NCBI GenBank assembly: GCA_038373885.1
Contig: JAWZYV010000783.1
Coordinates: 248,001-312,000 of the forward strand
Reading direction: 5' to 3'
Source: Cheiracanthium punctorium
Lineage: Eukaryota; Arthropoda; Arachnida; Araneae; Cheiracanthiidae
DNA length: 64,000 bases
How positions within the stretch are numbered: the stretch's first letter is position 1; every line of letters starts with the position of its first letter. Below, piece by piece: positions 10,646 to 23,650 of this stretch. A model generated the notes under the pieces. It saw only the letters and a list, made by a program, of their open reading frames with translations. It was not told the origin of the DNA and ran no database searches. The translations under genes and the position numbers were made by a program.

Positions 10646-13600
10646 TTAAAATTTTTTTTAAGAACAAGTAGGGACACTTTTTCAAGTGTGTATGTGTGTG
10701 TGTGGGGGGGGGCAAATTAGGCTTTATCCATATTTTTTTTTTTTTTTTTTTGCCTTTTATCTCGTTCGCACAAGTGTTTAAATATTCTTGTTTAACCATT
10801 TCTGTCCGGATAGCTGGGTGTTTTAAACTTTTTTTTTTTTTAACGTTCTCCACTGTTTGAGAATATTTGCAACTATCTTGAACTAATCAAAATTTATTTG
10901 TAAGGAAAAACTTGATAGAAAAAAGTCTTCTTAACTATAAGTGGAACTAAACTTACAAAAAATGAAAGTGGAGGCTTATCAAACAGGTGCCAAAATCCGT
11001 GAATAAATAATAATAATTAAGTTTAGACAATAATAAATAAGAGTCCAACTCAAAACAGTTTAGTTAAATAACAACGAGTGCTTTTTCAATTAAACAAAAA
11101 GGTTTTTACCAGAAGAAAGCTCTTTTATCTGTATTACGCAGTGAGATTCTTCACACCCACATTGCATGGAAATACTATAAAAATAGTTCTCAAACAGTCA
11201 TTTAAGACCTTTCAAATATAATACGATATTCGAATTCATCCACTAAATTAGAATTTTAATGACAGGTCGTAAACTTTTGTTGCACGCCATCCCTTCATTT
11301 GAAGGTTTATACAGCTCCAAACTAGACGGAAAAATATGATTAGATAACAAGAGGATTCCATTTTATATTTCCAAGTATTTGTCAAGAATGATTGATGACA
11401 CGATTGTAAGCAGTTGGCTGTGTCCTGACAGACAGGTCATAATATCGACATCATAACTCATCAACGGCAAAAGTAAAAAAAAAAATTCTTAACTATTTCC
11501 GTTTTTCAATCTCTCAAAATCAACCCCGGCATTCAAATAATTCTTCATATAACTGTCCGACGTTAATTTGAATTTGTAAAGCATTAATTTAACTTTTTTT
11601 TCGAATTTCGTTAGGAATGCACTTAATTTTATAGTTCAAAACTGAAAAAAGAAAAATCTTTGAAAATAAGAAACTTATCCACACAGACTTTGAATATTCA
11701 AGAGTTTTTTTTTTTCCTAAGGGGAGTGGGGGTAGTAAGAAACAGGCCATATTTCGAAAATACACTTTTATCTGACAGTGCTACACAATAATGAGTAATA
11801 AGCTAAAATATCGGCTCGCATAAAACAAGCAGTACAACCCGAAATTCGATTCAACAAATTGATTTATTGAAAGTTAAAACTTTATGTAGTTGTTTAAATT
11901 CAAACCAAGAAATAAAAAAGTGTAAAGTATGCACGAACATAAATAATATCGCAGTTGTATATCTTATGAGCGCGAGTTCTAATTTTTGAGGAAGAAAACT
12001 GTTGATAGAGCTCTATGCATAGCATTGTTAAATGTAAACATAAGGTCTTGACAGGCTTCTAAGAATGTAATGTAAATCTAAGGGAAAGTACGAAATTTTT
12101 AAGATTTCCTTTTTTTCTGAATATTTTATATCGTAAATAAAAATTAATTGATTCATTTACAGTATCTAGTTAAATGAAATCGTTCAGTCGAAATTATCTA
12201 AAAATTCAAAGGTTATTTTTCGTTCTATTCTTAGTGAAATCTAAAATAGTTGTTGAAATAAATTTTGTAGCTTTCACCAGTAATTAGTCTACATATCCCT
12301 TAACACGATGTACCAATAGATTTAGTTCTTCTATGAACTCAGGAATTTATATTTATGATTTTGTAAATACTTACAAAATTTTTTCTCATTAGCAGTCTAT
12401 TAAAAGCACACTCACTCGCAAAAAAGGAACATTAGATATTGCATTCAATATCTAAACTTTTTGTGAACATATTTTTATGTAAAAAAAGAAATTCAATTAT
12501 TCAAATAAACCTAGTAGTTAAGATCTAAGTAAGATGAAAATTTCCTTAAAATTAATGCAAATTTTTGAAGAACTGTTCTGCCTGTCTTAATCTATTGTTT
12601 AAACTACCATATCCATTCACCATTTTTTCTTTTTTAAATTTTGAATTCGATATATGCTCTCATCTTAAATACATTCACAAGTAGCAATTCCTTCATAGGC
12701 ACATAATTATGTGTTAAAAAACGATTGCTCTCCGTTTTACAAATTTTAAGATTGGGATTACAGCAGTTTGACTTAATACCAAGAAATATGTGAAATAAAA
12801 AATACTGACGTTTCCTTTTAAAAACTGTATTGAAGGTCTTAAAAGCGTTACTGAAAGCATTTCTTTCCCAGAACTTATCCTTAAAGTGAACGTTCAAAAT
12901 CAATATTCACACAATTCATCTATCAGCAATTGAACACGTAAAAACTAAAATTGTATATATACCGAAACAAAAAATAAAATACACGAATGCGGGAATTCGA
13001 AGAGAAATCGCCACTGTTTTGAAAATGGATTTTCTTACATTTCGTCACCGGCTGCCTGAAAACTGGAACCGGAAATAATTTATCCTAATCCTTTAGCAAT
13101 GCTAAAGGCATAAAGTAATACGAGAATTTAACTCGGGGATTATTATATTTCCTCTTTTTTAACTTTCATATTTTCTTACAATATCAGCTGCAGCAGTCAT
13201 GCGTTGCCCAAGAGAAAAACAAATCTCTCACCTACGGAATATGTGACAGCATGCGGATGTTTTCTTGTTTTTCATGCTACAATTTAAGAGTAGACAAAAA
13301 AAAAAAAATTACAGAAAAAAAAGAACAAGATTTGTCGATAAAGATGCCTAGAAATAAATTAAAAAATGGCAATTTTGGTAGAATTTGAAGCGCATGTAAT
13401 GATAAAATAACAAAGATTAAGCAGATCGAATTTCCAGCGCAGCGATTTAAATTACTTGTTATTTTTCCGCGAAAACTTTCTAGACAGCTAAATTACTTTC
13501 AGGTAATTGAGTACTAATCTTTTGTTGAACACGATAAGTTTTTAATAACTTAACTGCATGTCGGCTACTCAAAAAGTTAAATGCAATGCTTTGTGATGAA

Positions 13601-15559
13601 ATGCGAACTGTTAAGCTGCCCATGGATTAAAATATTCTTCATGAGAAAGAAATTAATTTTTTTCAGAGATATACGATTTCACTTAGAAAGAGCATGTTTT
13701 GTACTGTGGGAAGTTCAATAATCACAGCAGTTTAATTTGATAATTTAATTTAATGTTTGTTTGGCGATAAAATAACATGCTGGTATATTTTTAAGGATAT
13801 AAAGTAAGAAAATTTCGGTAAATTGTTATGAAACCTATAGGGACAAAAATTTCCCATTATATTAGAGATTTTCACAGTTTTATCAGTTAATAGTAAGTGT
13901 TTAATAAAGGAACTTACAAACAGGAAAAACTTAAGGGAAAGGGCCAGAACGGAGGTAAATGACAAGAAAGACAAATGCTAATAAATGTTTAAAGAAAAAT
14001 TTAGCTAAAAACAGAGTTTAAAATTATGGTTGAAGCCGTAAAATTATTATCATACAATGGAATTGTTCTTTTTTTTTCATTTATTATGATGGCAGCATCA
14101 TTTTTTAAAATCGCGTATTCGCACCATCCTTGGACTTTTCCAGGTTGTCTAGGTCATTTCCATGTTTTTCTCTACAGCAATATCTTGGCTCTTTTTGCTA
14201 ATCAACCTACCGAAACCTTGCGTTTTTTGTTTCTTTTTTACTTGCGTACATCTAATTGGTGGCGCCTGATGAGTGGATTAGTGAGTGCTAATTTCCTTTT
14301 CCTTTTCAAAGTGTTTTAGGCTAATGTTCTGTCACGCACTGTCAATTTCAGCAACTTATAAAATTTTTTTCAAGAGATTTGAAAATAAATATTTGCTGAC
14401 TTAACCCACTTTTCAACGGCTCTCAGTTAGTAAAATGTACGTCATACACAAATGAGGTGATGTACCAAACTTTGAGCGACTTATAAAAAAAAGTGTCAAG
14501 AGATATGAAAGAAGCTGTTCTCGAATTGAAAAAATTACGTCGGACAATAATTAAGGATGAAAACAATGAATGTGATAATTACCTAATACTTTTTTTTTAT
14601 AACTGTATTGTATAGGCCTTCCCCGTCTTTGTTTAACCATACCTCTGAAATATTTTCTGATGAAATCTGAAATTTTGTACAATACCTATTTAATGTATAG
14701 GGTACATTTTAATAACTGAGATGTTTTTTTGTACGGGGGCCGTATAAAAATTTAAAATTTGCATTTATTCTTATTTAATCTTCTGAAAACTTTTATCTAT
14801 TTCATAAACTTCTGTACTTCCTTTTACATAACTTTATAATTTATTATATATATCTATGATCAAGGGAATTAAAAGCGGAGGTCAATGTTTTCCGGACACC
14901 TTGTATCTTCAATACCTAATTACTAATAATTATTGAAAATCTGCTATTGACATATATATAAGTGCATAAAATAATACCCTTAAAGAGGCAAAATTAAAGT
15001 ATTGAGTATCAAACGAGGACTGATGCATGGTGTCTTTAAAGATTAGAACGTGATTTAATTATTTCCGTGACAAGAATAAGTGATCAATATAAATCGAAAA
15101 TATATTTAAAATAAGGCAGGAAATATGACTACTTTCACATGAAATAGTATGGCCTTAATTTAAAAATTTACACTTTTAAAAATTTAATACGGCCCCCTTA
15201 AAAATTTGCTCGATCAGACATTTTTAAAAATTTATAATAAGGAAAAATTTCTCTTTAAATTTAACCGAATAAAAGAATATTTATACCTTAAACATTGAAA
15301 GTTTAATAAAAAATTTTTAGTTCTGTCCATTTCTATTAATGCAAACGAAATGTATACCCCTTAAAAAAATTTCTGTTATGTAAACAGAATATTATCTAAT
15401 GTATGAATGTAAATTTGTGTAGTTTTTTTTAAACAAAACTTTCTTGTTCCTTAAAGCGAGTTTTAAACCAAAACTGAAGTGGAGTTTTCCTATTCATCAC
15501 AAATTGTCCAAACATCGAACAAGTTCTATTAATTGTGATCATTTTGAAATAAATTCATA

Positions 15560-15897
15560 CAGAGTGATTCAGGATTCTTGTAAAAAAAACACGTAAGAGG
15601 TGGTAGAAGGGCCAAGACGTTTCAGAAGCACACAGCAATGTGGGGTCGGAAGAGTCGTTTTCATTTACTTTTTAATAATCAATTTAATGATCAATACTGC
15701 AATTAAGATACAATCCCTTCTTTAATAATCAATCCTGTTACTAATTAATTTCAGTCAAATGCTTTCCATGTTCATTATTATTCCCAAATGACTCTTAACA
15801 GGTGCATGAAGACTCCACATTGCTATGTTATTCTGACCCATTTTGGTTCCTTTTACCATTCCTTACCTGTTTCTTACAAGTGTTCTGAATCACTCTG
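15560..15897. mobile_element. 338-bp element with ~100-bp diverged TIRs (family B, copy 1)
   Basis: It starts CAGAGTGATTCAGGATTCTT and ends GTTCTGAATCACTCTG, its inverse. The arms share ATAGCAATGTGGRGTC-type blocks and a run of matches over about 100 bp. The same block recurs in the fold-back at 18750-19176, showing a family. No transposase coding is visible, so it is non-autonomous. No clear target duplication was found. Confidence 0.7.
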
Positions 15898-16639
15898 CAT
15901 TTATCACATATTTACAAATAAGCAAGATAAATGCAGAATGAGTAAAAATCAATGCAATATAACGCGTAAATCTGATTGTTAGAAAAAAAAAATACATCAA
16001 AGCCTAAAGTATAACTAAAAGCTGAGAACTTTCTTTTAATGAAAAACTACAAAAAGAAAATTTTATGACAATGTCTTTTATCCTGTTATTATCACTTGTA
16101 CCAATTAATAGCTATATGTACTTTTTATAAAAGAATCGAATTTACTGTTTTATTGCTTTCTTGAAAGGTTTTGAACTGTATTAATTCACTTACACACTTC
16201 GGAAAAAAAATCTTAAGGTAAAGTGCATTTTTTGCAGTAAATGGTGTACACGTATAATGATAATGCTGACTTACTTGAAAACTTACATTTATTTGTTATA
16301 TGCTCTGACTCAAAATCATTTTTCAAAGATGTTTTGGTTATGAGATGTTTAAAATTATTCAATTTTTAATGTTGATCAAATATAGAAGTGGTTTTAAGTG
16401 TTTGAAAGAAAGACATTTAAAAATAATTTTTAATTACATAATTCGACCGTAACCCAATACTATAACATTGTTTTACAGACTATCTGTGCATTTCAAAATG
16501 AACTAAATTTTTATATTTGGATAATATTAAATGCTTAAGCTAAAAATAACACTTTTATTACAGCATTAATACAGCAACTGTCATATGACACTGAAAGGCT
16601 ATGTATTGTAAAAGATTTTGCGACATATGTTTTCCCTGC

Positions 16640-16800
16640 TTTACTTGCTCTATCAGTGGATGAGAAGCCATAATAATCTTCTTAAGCTGAGACATGGTGA
16701 AGAACCCAGGTTCTAATCCACCATATTTTTTGTTAATGAATCAGTTAGCTGGGATGAGTTTTGGAGTGTTTCTTCAAATTTAACTTGAAGGCGGCCCAAT
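16640..16800 (+). mobile_element. Decayed tRNA-derived SINE
   Basis: A B-box-like AGGTTCTAATCC lies near 16708. It is followed by a body segment (GAGTTTTGGAGTGTTTCTTC, then AAATTTAAC) that aligns with the body of the SINE at 10403-10645. The A box is degraded. The shared body supports one SINE family with an old and a younger copy. Confidence 0.5.
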
Positions 16801-17397
16801 TCACCGAAAAAAAATAAATAAGGTATCTTGGGTATGTTCTTCAAGTAGACAATTAACAACAGTACCCAACTGTTTTTAAACGATCTCGTATTAGGCATAA
16901 CCGTAGTCGAATTTGTATAAATTGGCAACATCTGAAATTTGAAACATGAATGATTTCTAGAACTAATGCATTTAATTAAGAAACAATTGTAAAGTAGCAA
17001 AAGTAACACATCGTCAATGTGTATTTATGTATTATAAGTAAGTAGTTCACTTCTACTTCAGAATAATATATTCATCCAAACACGGAAGTGTGCTATTCAA
17101 AGAAACTCACGGATTCAACATTTTTTTCTTATTCTTTTTAAATGAAATATCTGTATGCAGAAAAGACGTCCGGTTCTGTCAATGACATATTTCCATGAGA
17201 TAGTGTATTATATTTTTATTAAATTTCTTTATGGCTTACGATCTTCATAAAGAAAATTTTGGCAACTGAGATTCATTCTTGCCCATGAATGCAATGCAGT
17301 CTTCAAAATGTTTTGTTTATTTATGTTAAAGTTCATGCATGTCTGCATTTAGGATTGCTTGAGTTCTGAATCTAGTTAGTAAATTTAATATCTAGAT

Positions 17398-18220
17398 CAG
17401 TAGCTCTCAGTCAGGGGTACGATTACGCAATGGACCGTTTTAGGGTTCGTGGAGAGAAAATGTGTAATCGTGGATATGTACAACGAAAGGACACACACGA
17501 GTAAAAATTTCGGACCCCAAAATTGATTTTGAATAGGAATATTGTTCATCGTTAAGGATACTGAGGTTATCCCATTCTCATGGAGAGTTAATTTGAGCTC
17601 TAGGCATTGCCGCGCTGCTGTGAAAGGTTTCAAAAATGTTGTTTATCTATTTTATCTCTTATATATGGTCTGAGCATCTACATCTTGCTTGTTAGAATCG
17701 TCCAAGCTACGGCAGTTGTGTAGCAGCCGAAACAGTATTCTGCTCTCTGCTCGTCTTCATTTCACGTATATTTGTCCAGAAGAATTTGTACAGTGTAGAT
17801 AAGTGTTCATAAAAAAGGTGAATGCTGAAGATACAATGAACATGCAGAATGAGCATGCTGACTAAGAAATAAGACTATAATTGGAGTTTTTCGAGCCTAA
17901 CTTCAAAGAAATGTGTGCGCCAAGGCAGGACAGAGCTCCGATTTATGTGCAAGTAAAAAAAAAGTGACGAAAGTGGCACAGTTTATATTTATAAAAATCA
18001 AAATTTTTATACAAATAACAAAACTAATGGAAAACGAATTTTAGAAACATTTTTAGCTAAAAATTATTAAGATTGTAGTGCTAAAATGTAGTCACATTCT
18101 TACTACTTTGATTTGCGTTTCTTTTTTATTATTGCGCCAAGACTAGAATCTTATACAGGAGTACAATTTATGGATATAATCTGATAAGGGGTACGCAAAT
18201 GAAAAAAGGTTGAGAAGATG
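17398..18220. mobile_element. Non-autonomous hAT-like element
   Basis: The left end reads CAGTAGCTCTCAGTCAGGGG followed by TACGATTACGC, a typical hAT-type terminus. The right end, AAGGGGTACGCAAATG then AGGTTGAGAAGATG, reads backwards as CATCTTCTCAACC. The interior (~820 bp) is partly GC-rich (GCATTGCCGCGCTGCTG) and may hold transposase debris, but no frame is intact. An 8-bp target duplication is not evident, so the exact ends are uncertain. Confidence 0.55.
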
Positions 18221-18749
18221 ACCAGACAAACGGGGGAAGAGCGGTGATGTTTGCTTTCTGTCGGTTTGACTTCGCTAGAGGTGAAACGGTTTTACAGGCA
18301 TATGAGGCGTCCAAACTTAATGCTAATCAAACTGGTTTTTCGTTTGTATTCGTTGTACAATTGAGAATGGAGAAATAGTTGCGCTGTTATTTATACTGGA
18401 ATAAAATACATGAGAATATTTTATGAGTCCAGTGCGTAGCAATAATAATAGAAATATTGAACGTATGAGTCAAGTTAACTCCTCTATAAACATTTATATT
18501 TTGAAATTCCGGGTCTTTTTTAACAGGTTGTTTACACAACACGTTATTTAAAAAATAATAACACAGAAAAAAAATATACTATAGAATAATATAAAGGAAT
18601 CAGTGAATAATTAAGTAACTGTATTGACAACCATGAATTAATTTCAAAGCTGGTTAAGGAATTTTATTCGATTAGTCTTCTTTTGATCGTCAGTCTCGAT
18701 ATTATTGAACTGTTTGTCGGTTTCTTTTTTTTTTTTTCCTCCTAAAAAC

Positions 18750-19176
18750 AAGATGATTCAAAACTTTATGTCGGAAATGTAAAGAGTGATAGGAGACAAA
18801 GACGATCCAGAATCATATAGCAATGTGGGATCGGAAACGTCGTCTTCATTTACCTGTTAATAATATCTTTGGAAGAACTCTTTGTTTGTCTAAATTCTCA
18901 ATCGAGTTTCATAAGCAATGAGCTTTTCTACGAAACTTCCAACAATGAAAGGAAAAATAATTTGTAAACTTCCAATTTTGGTTAAATGTTTGGTTTTCTG
19001 TGAAAGATGCATTAGTATTTGTCATACGATGGTCAGAAAGTTCACTGTTACTTTTTCCAGAGTGATTTTTACAGGTGAATAGAGACGACATTTTTGACCC
19101 CACATTACTATGTGATTCTGAATGGTCTACTTTATCACCATTACATTTCTGACCTAATGCCATTTTTGATTACAAT
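18750..19176. mobile_element. Fold-back element (family B, copy 2)
   Basis: An inverted repeat about 425 bp long. The left arm contains CAGAATCATATAGCAATGTG and GTCGTCTTCATTTACCTGT. The right arm, read backwards, contains CAGAATCACATAGTAATGTG and GTCGTCTCTATTCACCTGT. It shares the ATAGCAATGTGGGGTC core with the element at 15560-15897. The open frame inside it (18909-19163) is a by-product of the repeat. Confidence 0.7.
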
Positions 19177-21330
19177 TTTTAAAAGTCTAAAAGCTGTTAA
19201 AAGGAATAGCTGTTTAAAACTTATTTTCTATTTCCTAGTATTTATATCAGTACTTCGATAAATGTTATTTTCTATGCACCTGCGAACATATTTAAAGACA
19301 TTAAAAATACGATAAAATTTTTAAAAAATTGTTTGTATGCCAATTATAATGTATAAATTTTAACTTAAAATATTTCATAAAAAAAAATAAACTAATCATT
19401 CTACATATTTCTGCGCGTTTGAATGCCTAGTTTACGACACTATGAATAAAATGTCGCAATATATAAAGTTTTATTAAAATGAATAATAAATTACAAGCTT
19501 TTTTATGTTAATGTTGCGGTGATGTAAATACAGCTGTTACTGTTAGACATAAAAAAGAAAGAAAGGCAAAGAAAAAAAGAAGAAGAAAAGAAACAAGTTT
19601 AATTTAATACCTGAAGCTCTTTAAAATTTTATCTATTCACTAAAGCGCTGCTTTTATTGTAGGTACCACAAATATTCAATTAAAAATGATTATTTTTAAA
19701 ACCTTCAAATTGGGATAACTTTCATACTCAAAAATGTGTATATTTTTTTAATCAGAAAATTTCAGCGTACAACTTTAATAAATCCGAGCTTTTTTCTTAT
19801 TCAGTACTTTTTATTTTTTCCTGCAGACTATATTTTTTACTAAGGTTAAAATAAAAATAAACCACAGAGGAAAAGGTGATTTCACCTTATATTAATTTAC
19901 TCTCGCAAGTTAAACTCAATAGTACAAAAATTTCACGGACATAGAAATTCTATACAGCCTAAAAATTTCTTTTTTAATCATAAATTTTAAATTTTAAATC
20001 AATAAGATCGATCGCCTTTCTTCACTTTATTGTTTTTATGGGGATATAAATAAGAATTGAAAACATAAACGATCTTCACCAAGGTACTATTGTAAGGATT
20101 AAAAGAAGTTTCCTTGTGTTTAGAAGTTATAATTCACGTGCTAAAAACAAATGTTTATACATAGGATAGAGTCGGGAGAGCTGGGACAGTGGAAGGGAGG
20201 GAACACCAAAAATTATTCATTAAGGAAACATTGTTTTTGATTTCTGATTTTTCCAGCAGGTTTAGTAGCCGTAGAATCATAGTATTTTTATGTCATTTCA
20301 GTTGCAAATCTCTGTGATTTTATGAAACAAAACAGCTGCTTTCCAACACCAAAAGTAAATATGTAACTTCTTATACTTTCGATGCAAGTTCTCGGGCTCA
20401 TTTATTGTAAGTAACAAAATTCTTCTTAGTGTTTTGTAGACCTAAGAACATGACTTTTATAAATAAGTAATTTAGTGAGGCCCAGTAGAAGCGTATTTTT
20501 AGGAATAATTTATTTTATTGATATGTTGTGTAAAGGCAGGGATGGGGAATTTTAACATAAGGAGTAAAAATGATGAAAAGAAATAGAATTTCCTTTTTCC
20601 CACAAGAAACTAACTGTTCCATCATTGATAAAGAACGTATTACTGTAAAACTGCATCCACCAAAGATGGTTGGTGGAGCTAGTCGTACACAGGCATTTTT
20701 TGGATTTGATTTGGACAATATGTCAGATAAATACATCTTATAATAGGCAATAAAGAAAAAATAATACACTATCATTTTTTCAAATATTTATAAAAATTCT
20801 GCATAAATTTCAAATTTTAAAGCTTGCACCCTATATTTTTCTTGCTATTTTAACTTGCCTATATAACTAATATTTTAATAATTACCATCAAATTTATATA
20901 TTTTTTAAGTATGTTAATATGTTTCAAGATGTTATTTTGAAACTTTCAAAGTTGTACAAGTAGAAAATAATTTCTAAGATTTTTTTTTAAAATGTTCCAT
21001 CCCTCCCGATTTTCCCCTATAAAACTAATGTAAAAGCGTATTTAATATGAGCTGTTTCAACTCTAGCTATGTGTTATTATTTTATTTGTAATACTAAAGT
21101 ATATAATACATTATATATATTGTTATTCCGTGCAGTAAACTTTATTTATAGCCCTTCAATAATTTCAGTAGTGCACACAGAAAATCTGAAATAAAACTCA
21201 TGTGATCCTGAACGCTGTCCCAAAATTATCTTGAATTTTAATTTATTAAAAGTACGTATTATTAAGACGTATTGTTTATTTAAAATACAGGAATGTTTTC
21301 ATTGTAATAAATAACGTAAAAACATGGAGG

Positions 21331-21672
21331 TTATGCCCAGAACACAATATCCAAAAAACGACCTCTTTGTTTGCAAACTTTCACACTTTTGGTAACATCT
21401 GAATAACTTTTTTCGATAACATTTTCACATAACTGATGGCTAATTTCATTAATAGTGCGTCTTATTTCTTACTTGAGCTTCCAGAATTGACTGCAGGTCA
21501 TTAGCATCTACTTTTCTTTCAGGAAAAGCCAAAGAAAGAAGTCTAATGGCGTCAAATCATGGTCTTGGTAACCAATTCACATCGCGGTGGCGCGAGAAAA
21601 TACCAGCATGAAACAATCAGCATTGTAAATTTTCACAGTTTCTATGCGTTGCTCGATTGTGTAACTTTGCAT
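21331..21672 (-). pseudogene. Deleted mariner-type transposase remnant
   Basis: Minus-strand fragments of a transposase joined by deletion. The start reads MQSYTIEQRIETVKIYNAD, the N-terminal helix-turn-helix region of a family common in arthropods. The sequence then jumps to C-terminal blocks DLTPLDFFLWLFLKEK, VDANDLQSILEAQVRNK and ISHQLCENVIEKSYSDVTKS. These match the family pattern WPPRSxDLTPxDFFLWG and LCENVxENF. At least two frame changes and a missing catalytic centre show it is dead. It lies in intron 1 of the decarboxylase gene. Confidence 0.8.
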
Positions 21673-22247
21673 GGCTAAATCTCAACACTTACTGATACCA
21701 GTTGTCAAAAATTTGTACTCTACGTTTTATGTTCACAGAAAAATAAATAAAGAAAGAAAAATGGCACTCAATTTAAAATGTCAGGTCATTTTGCCAAAAG
21801 TAGACTTTAAAAAATGCTGCATTAAAATCCTATTAGACATTTTTGATGAAAAGCAATACCAATTCATACTGCATGCTTCGTCGCAGAAAATTAATTAAAA
21901 TATAACAACTGTCCCTAATTAATGAAAATTAGAGCAATTGCAGATGAATATACTTAAAAAGAACTTAGAATTTCAACTCATTGAAAAAACTATAACTTAA
22001 AGAAGAACGTTACACGATAGTTATTTTTGCAGTACAGTGGACCTCTGCCAAATCGCCATTCAGTAGGCGGAGCTCATCATTATTTGTCGGTTTAAGATAA
22101 GAACAAAATGATAATACAAAGATGCTTCTCTCTTTAAACTGTCACCCCAAGAACACGTGGAACGAGAGGTTGCGGATTAACAAGGATTCTTTGCACATTC
22201 CCTTGAAAACAATAAACAAATAAAACACAAAATTTTAATAAAATGGA

Positions 22248-23401
22248 CTAATAATATTTTAAAGATTTATTTTTAAATATGTTGATATTTTACTTTTATT
22301 AATTAATAATCAAAAATATATCATTCGTCCAATTGAGTATCATTATTAAGCTTTGAGTTTAATCTTTTTGTAAGTTCTTTCCAGCCATCCTTTCACATAT
22401 TTTCTGTTTTCTTGTATATAAATTTACAACTTTGTCCCTAACATGTCGTATTAGCAAGTTCGTGTGCCTTAAAAAAATAAAATTTTATACAAATATACAA
22501 ATTAATTATTGGATTCTTTTTTATTTCTAAGATGATCAATAAAATAAAATTGTTTAATAGATTTTTAAAAGAAATTAGCATGTAAAAAAAGAGGAAAATG
22601 TAATTTAAAAAATTTATATGATGTATAAAGAGGATTGGAAAATAAAGTCGTGTTTTCATACATGAGTATTTCCCCTAGGTAAAACTATGATGATAATAGT
22701 ACGAAATTTGGCATATATGTGAGTTTTTAACATAGATGCCAGATTAAAGAGCATTTTCCAGAATTCGTAACCTATGGGGGAGAGAAGGGGACTAAAAGTT
22801 CTTTTAACATATACCGTGTGTTTTCTAATAATATTTTAAAGATTTATTTTTAAATATGTTGATATTTTACTTTTATTAATTAATAATCAAAAATATATCA
22901 TTCGTCCAATTGAGTATCATTATTAAGCTTTGAGTTTAATCTTTTTGTAAGTTCTTTCCAGCCATCCTTTCACATATTTTCTGTTTTCTTGTATATAAAT
23001 TTACAACTTTGTCCCTAACATGTCGTATTAGCAAGTTCGTGTGCCTTAAAAAAATAAAATTTTATACAAATATACAAATTAATTATTGGATTCTTTTTTA
23101 TTTCTAAGATGATCAATAAAATAAAATTGTTTAATAGATTTTTAAAAGAAATTAGCATGTAAAAAAAGAGGAAAATGTAATTTAAAAAATTTATATGATG
23201 TATAAAGAGGATTGGAAAATAAAGTCGTGTTTTCATACATGAGTATTTCCCCTAGGTAAAACTATGATGATAATAGTACGAAATTTGGCATATATGTGAG
23301 TTTTTAACATAGATGCCAGATTAAAGAGCATTTTCCAGAATTCGTAACCTATGGGGGAGAGAAGGGGACTAAAAGTTCTTTTAACATATACCGTGTGTTT
23401 T
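22248..23401 (+). repeat. 577-bp tandem duplication, two copies
   Basis: Copy 1 spans 22248-22824 and copy 2 spans 22825-23401, offset 577. I found no difference between the copies on reading them side by side, and the same 73-residue minus frame appears in both. The unit runs from CTAATAATATTTTAAAG to ACCGTGTGTTTTC. Identity in non-coding DNA implies a very recent duplication or an assembly artefact. Confidence 0.95.
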
Positions 23402-23650
23402 CAAAGAAAAAAAGGATATCCATAAAATTTATGCTGTGAAATACATCACTCATGAACAGCTAAAAATCAACTTCGGAGCATTTTGAAATTCGTCCTTCAA
23501 GGAGGGTAGGTGTGAATAAGGGGAAGGGAGACCATTTTTCTTGAAGAAAAAATTATTATCGCTTGAATTCTTGCTTTAAAATGTAATAAATAAGAATGCT
23601 ATGTCTAGGCTCATATTGCTTGTAATAAAATTTTGTAAAAAATTTATTTT
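22640..23650. repeat. Diverged dispersed repeat related to 49540-49960
   Basis: Blocks such as GAGTTTTTAACATAGATGCC followed by ATTCGTAACCTATGGGG, and later ATTCTTGCTTTAAAATGTAA, recur in diverged form at 49620-49960 (GAGTTTTTAATGTAGGTGCT, ATTCGTAACCCATGAGG, ATTCTTGCTTTGAAATGTAA). Copy 2 of the 577-bp duplication extends into it. Its ends and type are unknown. Confidence 0.5.

Noticed and set aside
14026..14319. 97-codon plus-strand frame rich in hydrophobic residues
   Set aside because: No recognisable domain, no splice or polyA support, and the Phe/Leu-rich composition is expected from T-rich DNA.
18909..19163. 84-codon minus-strand frame
   Set aside because: It lies in the arm of a fold-back element and has no family similarity.
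22438..23236. Identical 73-codon minus-strand frames as paralogous genes
   Set aside because: They are identical only because the non-coding 577-bp unit is duplicated; the peptide is low-complexity Ile/Phe/Leu/Asn.
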